Assembly: GCA_012961845.1 (NCBI GenBank) | Contig: DTYO01000066.1 | Coordinates: forward strand, 1-6,661 | Length of the DNA: 6,661 nucleotides | Origin: Thermodesulfobacteriaceae bacterium | Lineage (GTDB): Bacteria; Desulfobacterota; Dissulfuribacteria; Dissulfuribacterales; UBA3076 | Direction of reading: 5' to 3' | Shown: positions 1 to 5,008 of the stretch, piece after piece | Position numbering within the stretch: position 1 is the first letter of the stretch | Layout of the letters: each line of letters begins with the position of its first letter | Notes under the pieces: model-generated | Databases searched by the model: none | What the model saw: the letters and a program-made list of their open reading frames with translations, nothing else | Told to the model about the DNA's origin: nothing | Program-made: the position numbers and the translations under genes

Positions 1-111
1 ATCTATGCTTAATTCATTTATAATATCCTCTCCTATTTCCTCGCCATTTATATGGATGTTTATTGCATTGGAACTGTTGGCAATTGGTGGGGCCATGTGT
101 GGTCCTGCCAT
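1..111 (-). CDS. N-terminus of an unidentified protein, cut by the left window edge (possibly a phage GpD/VgrG-like baseplate hub)
   Basis: Thirty-seven codons are open from an ATG at 109-111 to base 1, without a stop. The start is chosen because AGGGA (116-120) lies four bases upstream. An in-frame ATG five codons further out (124-126) has no Shine-Dalgarno sequence, and an in-frame TGA lies farther upstream, so the gene must begin here. The peptide begins MAGPHMAPPIANSS, a flexible Pro/Asn/Ser lead, followed by a beta-strand-like INIHINGEEI and then an acidic, amphipathic stretch ending ELSID. A pattern of strand, ING turn, acidic helix or strand and S-[VI]-D occurs at the start of phage late-control D and VgrG-like tail hub proteins; that is my recollection of the family and 37 residues cannot prove it. 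Codons are more AT-rich (AAT, ATA, GAA) than in the two large genes. It lies behind the terminator of the Ig-like lipoprotein gene, so it is probably a separate transcription unit. I am fairly confident it is coding and not confident of the family. Confidence 0.6.
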   Translation of the reverse strand, partial: MAGPHMAPPIANSSNAINIHINGEEIGEDIINELSID

Positions 112-115
112 AAAT

Positions 116-120
116 TCCCT
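116..120 (-). promoter_or_regulatory. Ribosome binding site of the left-edge gene
   Basis: On the minus strand AGGGA sits four bases before the ATG at 109-111. It decides the start over the in-frame ATG at 124-126, which is preceded by pyrimidine-rich sequence with no purine core. Confidence 0.55.
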
Positions 121-143
121 GGCCATGAAGGATATAGATAATG

Positions 144-173
144 AAAAAAAGGCAACCCGTCTCTCCGCAGGTC
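144..173 (-). terminator. Weak terminator- or attenuator-like hairpin in the leader of the left-edge gene
   Basis: On the minus strand GACCTG (168-173) can pair with CGGGTT (154-159) across an 8-base loop. This gives six pairs including two G-T wobbles. Three bases later comes a run of seven T (144-150). The stem is short, so it could be a backup terminator for the upstream lipoprotein gene, an attenuator in the leader of the next gene, or chance. The ATG at 109-111 follows 32 bases after the T run. Confidence 0.3.
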
Positions 174-239
174 ATTCTCCAGGACTAAGTTTTTTATTTC
201 CTGACAGATCATCCAGTCTTTATGAGCCGGAAGAACCCG

Positions 240-290
240 AAAAAACACCCGGGCAGTTCGAATTCAAACATGATGAACAGCCCGGGTTCT
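240..290 (-). terminator. Rho-independent terminator of the Ig-like lipoprotein gene
   Basis: Read on the minus strand, ACCCGGGC (280-287) pairs perfectly with GCCCGGGT (247-254). After one A-A mismatch the stem continues for four more pairs (275-278 with 256-259), leaving a loop of about 15 bases. The 3' arm is followed at once by GTTTTTT (240-246). It begins about 32 bases after the TAG stop of the lipoprotein gene (322-324), the expected place for an intrinsic terminator. In the opposite direction the stem is followed only by a broken T-rich stretch, so activity for plus-strand transcripts would be weak. Confidence 0.85.
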
Positions 291-321
291 TATTTCTTGA
301 ACTCAGTGGTATATATAGCTT

Positions 322-3300
322 CTATTCGAATATAATGACTGCGGCATCTCGCATAGTTTTATCTGCCACCTTTGCACCGATGGTCACGTGGCCGGGTATA
401 TTGGATCTGATCTTTCCATGGGCGAATCCTTTTTCATCACTCACACCCGGCTGTTCCAAGTCATCTCCATCTCTGCTGGAAGACAACACGACCTCAGCAC
501 CTGCTACTGGATTGGCATAGGCATCCAACACCTGGACGGTAACTGTGGCGGTATCAGTTCCGTTTGCAGGGAGATGAGACCTGTCTACATGGATCCTGGA
601 TACATCGGGATCAGGATCGCCGTATTCCACCATAGTATAGGCATCAGCTGTAAGTCCCTGACACTCCGCTGTAACCTTACCCTGCCCTGCCTTTGTGCCA
701 AGAAACAGTCCTGGCTCAGTAAATCGTCCGTTGTCCCCCACCACTGACCATGTGATGTCGGGCAGAGACAGGACTGCGTTTTTCTGGACATCCATTCCCT
801 TGACAGTAAAACGCTGAGTGGTGCCGGCCTTGATCGTTGCCTGACCGGGTTCAATAAGCAGGTATTTCAAATCACCGGGCTCCACTGTAATAGGAAGCGT
901 GGCCACAAGCCCCGCTGCATATGTCACTACAGCACCGCTGCCCACATTGGTTGCATAGAACAGGCCATTCTGGTCAATGGTGCCCAGTTCACTTGTCACA
1001 GCCCATTTGGTCTCCACCGGGACTATATTACCTCCCTTGTCAGTGGCAATCGACTCGAACTGATAACTGCTCCCAGCCCTGATGGTGCCTTCAGGCGGTC
1101 TGATATCCAGGATGCTTGCAGGCCCTGCCTTGACATTAACGGATGCCACTGCTCTCAGGCCTGAATCAGTCTCTGCCGCTATGGTGCCGTTTCCGGCACC
1201 ATAAGCCTGAAACATTCCTGCGTCATCCACCACACCTAAGCCTTCGGGCTCTATTTTCAGAGCCGCTTTCACCGAAACCTGGTTGCCGAATTCATCCAGT
1301 CCACGGACGTTCAGGAGGCTTTTTTCTCCTGATACCAGACTGATGGCATCAGGAACAATCTCCAGATCGACTATATCCGAAGGTTGTACTGTAATTTCAG
1401 CCCTTCCTGTCTTGTCTCCTGCCGTGGCAAGGACTGCTCCGCTTCCAGCCTTTTCGGCCTGGAAAATTCCAGGTTCTGAAAAACTGCCCAGTGTCTGGTC
1501 CGCCTCAAGCTGCCACTCCAGGTCAACGGTCATGGAATTGCCGTATATGTCATAAGCGGTTGCAGTGAATTCCTGCGAGGCACCTGCCTTGAGCTCAACG
1601 GATGACGGGTCAATTTCTATGCGGTCAACGTCTCCGGGTTCGACTGCAACTGCCGCCATTCCAGTGACATCTTCCATGCTGCACACTATGTGGCCAGAAC
1701 CAGCGTGTACGGCACTGAACTCTCCGTCCTGGCTAATCTCGCCTATGCCTCCTTCCACAGACCATTCAGGGGTGATCTCTACAGGATTTCCAAACTTGTC
1801 CAGCCCTTTGCAGGAAAATTTCTGCTTCTGTCCGGAGGGTATGGAAACCTGTGAAGGCGTAACCACCACAGTACTTATCCTGCCCGGAGATATGGTTACG
1901 GGAATCTCACCTGAAACAGGACCAGCCTGTATTCGTATCACTCCGGTCCCGACCTTGGAGGCCATAAACATATTTCCCCTGTTTACCTGGCCCAGTTCAT
2001 CCGAAACGGTGAAATCCACAGAGGGATTGTCGATAAGATTTTTATTTGCATCCAAGACTCTTACGTTTATTGCTGCCTTCTGGCCGGCTGTGACCGTTAT
2101 GGCCTCAGGCTCCAGTTCCATTTCCGCAGGCGATCCAGGGACTACCGTGACAAGGGCCTCAGTCTCAAACTCACCGACAACCGCCCGTACTGAACCAGAA
2201 CCGGCTTTTTCAGCAGTGAACACACCGTTCCCGTCTATCACCCCCAGGCCTTCTGTAACTGTCCATTCCGCAGTGGCATTCACTTCATTGCCGCCCTTGT
2301 CAAATCCGACTGCCCTGAACGTAAATGTCTCTCCTGACTTTATGATATGCTCAGAAGGCACTATCCTGAGTTCTGCCAGAGCACCGGCGATTACCTCCAC
2401 CGGTATCATCTTGACAAGATTGTCCGCAATTGCCATGAGATAGCCCTTACCTGCAGACTGCGGCATGAAAATGCCTTCGGGCTGCATTTCCCCAAGGCGC
2501 TTGTCAGTCAGATTCCATTCAACATCAAGATCAATCACATTGCCGAAATTATCCTCAGAAACGGCCTCCAGCTCTACCTTTTCTCCGGCGGCAACCGAAA
2601 TACTCTCTGGCATGACCTTGATAACCGCCACTTTTGCAGGCACCACCTGGACCCGTGTCTGAACCGAAAAATCACCGTAAACCGCCCTGACTACCCCGGT
2701 ACCTGCCTTGACTGCCCTGAGAACTCCATCAGAATCAATTTCACCCACAGGGAACTCCTCGACAGACCACTGTGCCTGGACCTCAAACGGATTATCGAAC
2801 AGGTCGTAAACCGTCGCAGTAAACCTCTGCTCTTCACCGGCTGACATCTTGAAATCGGCAGGAGCAATCTCCAATCTGACAGGATCACCTGGCACAACTT
2901 CTATTTCCACTACAGATTCCATGGTATTGCCGCTGTCAAGATCCTTGATCGTGGCTACGATCTGCCCCTTGCCCGCCTTACGTGACTGGAAAACGCCGAA
3001 ATCATCGATTTCTCCTATAGGTTCTGATAATTCCCAGGAAACCGAAGCCTTTACCACATTTCCGAACTCATCATATCCTGTGCAGCGGAATGCCTGAACC
3101 GAACCAGCAGACAGTTTGACCGGACTTTCGGGAGACATGGTGACCTTAGTCATGGGTGCAGGAGTAACCGCCACCTCCGCAGTCGCATTGATCTCATCAA
3201 CGCTGGCCGTGACAATGGTGTTGCCGGCCTTTACCGCAGTGAAATTCCCGGCAGGACCTATGGAGTTTTCCTTTTGGGATGTAGTGAAAACAGGCATCAC

Positions 3301-4788
3301 TTCCACCTCATTGCCGAACTTGTCAAAGCCGGTCGCCTTGAACTGAACATGTTCACCTGCCATGAGGCTGACGCTGGCCGGTTCTATCTTGATATGATCA
3401 AATTCGGCAGGAGTGACCGTCAGCTTGTGCCCCTTTAGGAATTCCGGCATTCTGGCCTGAAGTTCGCCGGTTCCGGCGTACATCGCCTTGAACTCTTTCT
3501 TTTCCTTGTCTATCTCACCCAGAGGCCTAGTAAGCACCCATTCCGGTTCCAGCTCAAATCTGTTACCAAAGGCATCCATACCTTCAGCCTTGAGTGCAAG
3601 CGTGGTTCCCGCCTTGACCTCTTCTTCCTGGATATCTATGACGATATCTGCAAGGGTACCATGAGAAATGTCAATCTGAACCTCTGCGGTCAGCCCACCT
3701 GCCTTGGCGGTAATGGTGCAGTTCCCAGCCTTTTCAGCAAAAATAGTCCCGTCTCTGTAGATCCTGACCATCTCGCCGGGCACATCCCACTCCACCGGCA
3801 TCTGTACCGGAAAGCCGAACTGGTTGAAACCTGCCACATCCAGCCGCTGGCGTTCACCGACAGTCAACTGGATTCTGGTGGGCTGAATTTCCATCCTGGC
3901 AAGTTTACCGGGCACCACGGCAAACGAATGAACGGTGGTAATATCTCCGAGCCGCGCTGCCAGTTTTGCCTTGCCTGGAGCTTCCATGATCACTGTTCCG
4001 TCTTCCTCTACCGTCAGATTCTTTGTTCCGGCAATCCATTTCACTTTTACCGGCCGGTGGTTTTCGAATTTGTCAAAGCCTACAGCCTGGAATCGGACCT
4101 TGCTCATGGCCTCAAAGACCTCATCCGATGGAGAAATCTCTAAACGGCTGATCTCGGTTCCTTGGATTTCGATCTCACCTGATATCTCTCCGGACGTAAA
4201 TATGATCTGATTTACGCCTGGTTCTGAAGAGACAGCAACTGTGCAGTCGGCCTCTCCCCTGCTGTCCAGTTTCACAGGTTCATCGGGGAGCCTGACTCCG
4301 GGATTTGTTGAAGAAACGGTAATCGTATTAAACCCGGCCGGTGTCTCGTTGTCTGAATAAGCCTTGACCTTGAGATTCACCGTACTCCCGGCTAGGATTT
4401 TGGAAGATTCGGCATTCACGACTATCCGCTTCACCTCCAGCGGCATGACCTGGACCTCTGTACTGGCTACAATAGGTCCTGCTGAAGCTGTAACCATGGC
4501 CTTGCCCGGCTTTTCAGCCGTAAAGAGCCCGTCCTGATCTATAATGCCTGCATCTCCATCCACATTCCACTGGACAGTCACCCCCTGAATCCTGCTCCAT
4601 CCGCCAGACAGCGGAACAGCTGAAAAACGCAGGGTCTCACCTACCCGGACAGAAGGATTCTCAGGCTTGATTTTTACAGATTTTATCTCTTCCTGTTTTT
4701 TGCCGCATCCTGCAGCAAACATAAAGCTGAAAAAAAACAGGATGAGTATCACAATAAGCGGTCTTCCATTCAGACAAAAATTCCTCAT
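322..4788 (-). CDS. Giant lipoprotein of 17 tandem Ig-like (BIG2/BIG1-type) domains
   Basis: This 1488-residue protein is probably an extended surface rod or adhesin anchored in the outer membrane; its ligand cannot be told from sequence. Residues 1-27 form a lipoprotein signal peptide: basic start with R9, hydrophobic LIVILILFFF core, and lipobox A-A-G-C with lipidated Cys28, followed by Gly29 (not Asp, so not retained in the inner membrane by the +2 rule known from enterobacteria). From residue 35 to the end the chain is 17 units: 1 (about 35-119), 2 (120-213), 3 (214-296), 4 (297-379), 5 (380-463), 6 (464-546), 7 (547-636), 8 (637-720), 9 (721-804), 10 (805-887), 11 (888-971), 12 (972-1054), 13 (1055-1139), 14 (1140-1224), 15 (1225-1307), 16 (1308-1396), 17 (1397-1488). 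Units 1 and 3-16 are BIG2-like; 2 and 17 look BIG1/invasin-like. No catalytic, cell-wall or C-terminal export domain is visible. Only six cysteines occur after Cys28, with no pairing pattern. The start is supported by AAGGGGGA nine bases upstream and by the signal peptide. Same strand as tamB, 220 bases behind it. Confidence 0.95.
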   Translation of the reverse strand: MRNFCLNGRPLIVILILFFFSFMFAAGCGKKQEEIKSVKIKPENPSVRVGETLRFSAVPLSGGWSRIQGVTVQWNVDGDAGIIDQDGLFTAEKPGKAMVTASAGPIVASTEVQVMPLEVKRIVVNAESSKILAGSTVNLKVKAYSDNETPAGFNTITVSSTNPGVRLPDEPVKLDSRGEADCTVAVSSEPGVNQIIFTSGEISGEIEIQGTEISRLEISPSDEVFEAMSKVRFQAVGFDKFENHRPVKVKWIAGTKNLTVEEDGTVIMEAPGKAKLAARLGDITTVHSFAVVPGKLARMEIQPTRIQLTVGERQRLDVAGFNQFGFPVQMPVEWDVPGEMVRIYRDGTIFAEKAGNCTITAKAGGLTAEVQIDISHGTLADIVIDIQEEEVKAGTTLALKAEGMDAFGNRFELEPEWVLTRPLGEIDKEKKEFKAMYAGTGELQARMPEFLKGHKLTVTPAEFDHIKIEPASVSLMAGEHVQFKATGFDKFGNEVEVMPVFTTSQKENSIGPAGNFTAVKAGNTIVTASVDEINATAEVAVTPAPMTKVTMSPESPVKLSAGSVQAFRCTGYDEFGNVVKASVSWELSEPIGEIDDFGVFQSRKAGKGQIVATIKDLDSGNTMESVVEIEVVPGDPVRLEIAPADFKMSAGEEQRFTATVYDLFDNPFEVQAQWSVEEFPVGEIDSDGVLRAVKAGTGVVRAVYGDFSVQTRVQVVPAKVAVIKVMPESISVAAGEKVELEAVSEDNFGNVIDLDVEWNLTDKRLGEMQPEGIFMPQSAGKGYLMAIADNLVKMIPVEVIAGALAELRIVPSEHIIKSGETFTFRAVGFDKGGNEVNATAEWTVTEGLGVIDGNGVFTAEKAGSGSVRAVVGEFETEALVTVVPGSPAEMELEPEAITVTAGQKAAINVRVLDANKNLIDNPSVDFTVSDELGQVNRGNMFMASKVGTGVIRIQAGPVSGEIPVTISPGRISTVVVTPSQVSIPSGQKQKFSCKGLDKFGNPVEITPEWSVEGGIGEISQDGEFSAVHAGSGHIVCSMEDVTGMAAVAVEPGDVDRIEIDPSSVELKAGASQEFTATAYDIYGNSMTVDLEWQLEADQTLGSFSEPGIFQAEKAGSGAVLATAGDKTGRAEITVQPSDIVDLEIVPDAISLVSGEKSLLNVRGLDEFGNQVSVKAALKIEPEGLGVVDDAGMFQAYGAGNGTIAAETDSGLRAVASVNVKAGPASILDIRPPEGTIRAGSSYQFESIATDKGGNIVPVETKWAVTSELGTIDQNGLFYATNVGSGAVVTYAAGLVATLPITVEPGDLKYLLIEPGQATIKAGTTQRFTVKGMDVQKNAVLSLPDITWSVVGDNGRFTEPGLFLGTKAGQGKVTAECQGLTADAYTMVEYGDPDPDVSRIHVDRSHLPANGTDTATVTVQVLDAYANPVAGAEVVLSSSRDGDDLEQPGVSDEKGFAHGKIRSNIPGHVTIGAKVADKTMRDAAVIIFE
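325..600 (-). other. Unit 17: C-terminal BIG1/invasin-like domain (distal tip)
   Basis: Residues 1397-1488 break from the repeat consensus and match the pattern of group 1 Ig-like/invasin domains: PANGTDTATVTVQVLDAYAN, then PVAGAEVVLSSS, then DEKGFAHGKIRSNIPG and a final strand with TIGAKV. The motif D-A-Y-A-N-P-V-x-G is typical of the family (compare D-x-x-G-N-P-V). Because the protein is anchored at its N-terminus, this unit would lie at the far end of the rod and is the best candidate for a ligand-contacting tip; that last point is inference. Confidence 0.7.
601..4149 (-). repeat. Fourteen uninterrupted BIG2-like Ig repeats (units 3-16)
   Basis: The coding repeats have a period of about 249-255 bases (83-85 residues), longer in units 7 (90) and 16 (89). 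Each unit follows the same order: an opening strand with I-x-P near position 5-7; an AGE/SGE turn near 14-16; a strand ending in F or L at 20; D-x-F-G-N near 26-30; a Trp near 38-40; G-x-I-D-x-D-G-x-F-x-A near 45-55; K-A-G-x-G near 58-62; and a last strand ending V-x-P-G. Units start (minus strand) at 4149, 3900, 3651, 3399, 3150, 2880, 2628, 2376, 2127, 1875, 1626, 1371, 1116 and 867. Unit 1 (from about 4686 to 4432) is a fifteenth copy, separated by the unlike unit 2. The copies are well diverged, sharing only short DNA words such as those for DKFGN, so the array is old and not a recent amplification. Confidence 0.9.
4150..4431 (-). other. Unit 2: BIG1/invasin-like domain inserted between BIG2-like units 1 and 3
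   Basis: Residues 120-213 lack the W, the G-x-I-D-x-D-G-x-F and the K-A-G-x-G elements of the other units. Instead they show a strand with AGSTVNLKVKAY, a loop with an Asn-Pro-Gly, then a segment LDSRGEADCTVAV and PGVNQIIF. That order (a D-x-x-G turn, then a strand, then a P-G-x-x-x-I strand) is like the group 1 bacterial Ig/invasin fold. The assignment rests on pattern only. Confidence 0.6.
4705..4788 (-). other. Lipoprotein (type II) signal peptide and lipobox of the Ig-like protein
   Basis: Codons 1-28 encode a short polar N-region (MRNFCLNGRP), a strongly hydrophobic core and the lipobox AAGC, with Cys28 as the predicted lipidation and cleavage site. The mature chain begins CGKKQEEIK, a short charged linker before the first Ig-like unit. 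The residue after Cys is Gly, which predicts Lol-dependent transfer to the outer membrane; whether it is then exposed outside the cell cannot be read from the sequence. Confidence 0.85.
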
Positions 4789-5008
4789 ACTAACTTATCC
4801 CCCTTCGCAGCAGACATTCTCTTTTGGATTTCAAATCATCCACATAGATTCACACTTCATTTCCGACCTAAAAAATAAAAAAAATCACAGAATAAGCCCC
4901 TCATATTTGCCGACTGCTTGTAAATGATTACTACCTAAATCAGGCAAGTGCAATTCAAATTTTTTTTACATGGATCCACCTTTTTCTTTCTGATCTGAAC
5001 CGGCTCAT
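4789..5008 (-). other. AT-rich intergenic region between tamB and the lipoprotein gene
   Basis: These 220 bases contain no gene on either strand that I can support. On the minus strand they hold an interrupted inverted repeat (TTGCC at 4943-4947 with GGCAA at 4907-4911, with loose inner pairing). A run of eight T, an A and six T follows 22 bases later (4870-4884), too far away to make a convincing terminator. A possible -35 TTGCAC (4948-4953) stands 17 bases before a poor -10 TAATCA (4925-4930). The length and AT content suggest room for an independent promoter for the lipoprotein gene, but no strong one is visible. Confidence 0.4.
4798..4805 (-). promoter_or_regulatory. Ribosome binding site of the Ig-like lipoprotein gene
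   Basis: AAGGGGGA on the minus strand lies nine bases before the ATG at 4786-4788. It fixes the start that also gives a complete signal peptide. Confidence 0.7.

Noticed and set aside
60..248. Minus-strand open frame of 62 codons starting inside the terminator
   Set aside because: Its start lies in the 3' arm and T run of the terminator, it has no Shine-Dalgarno sequence, and it overlaps the better-supported left-edge gene in another frame.
5..520. Plus-strand open frame of 171 codons running across the terminator into the lipoprotein gene
   Set aside because: It crosses the strong terminator hairpin, overlaps the 3' end of the lipoprotein gene antisense, and has no ribosome binding site. 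The minus strand over 1-111 is better supported as coding.
1565..2443. Long plus-strand open frame (292 codons) antisense to the lipoprotein gene, with several others alike along 322-4788
   Set aside because: The product is Ser/Thr/Pro-rich low-complexity sequence that mirrors the codon bias of the repeats, and the frames end and restart with the repeat period. No ribosome binding site or recognisable protein pattern; they are shadows.
4870..4967. Poly-A/T tracts and the TTGCC/GGCAA inverted repeat as a tamB terminator
   Set aside because: The hairpin has a loop of about 31 bases with only loose inner pairing, and the T run is 22 bases after it, so it does not meet the usual form of an intrinsic terminator.
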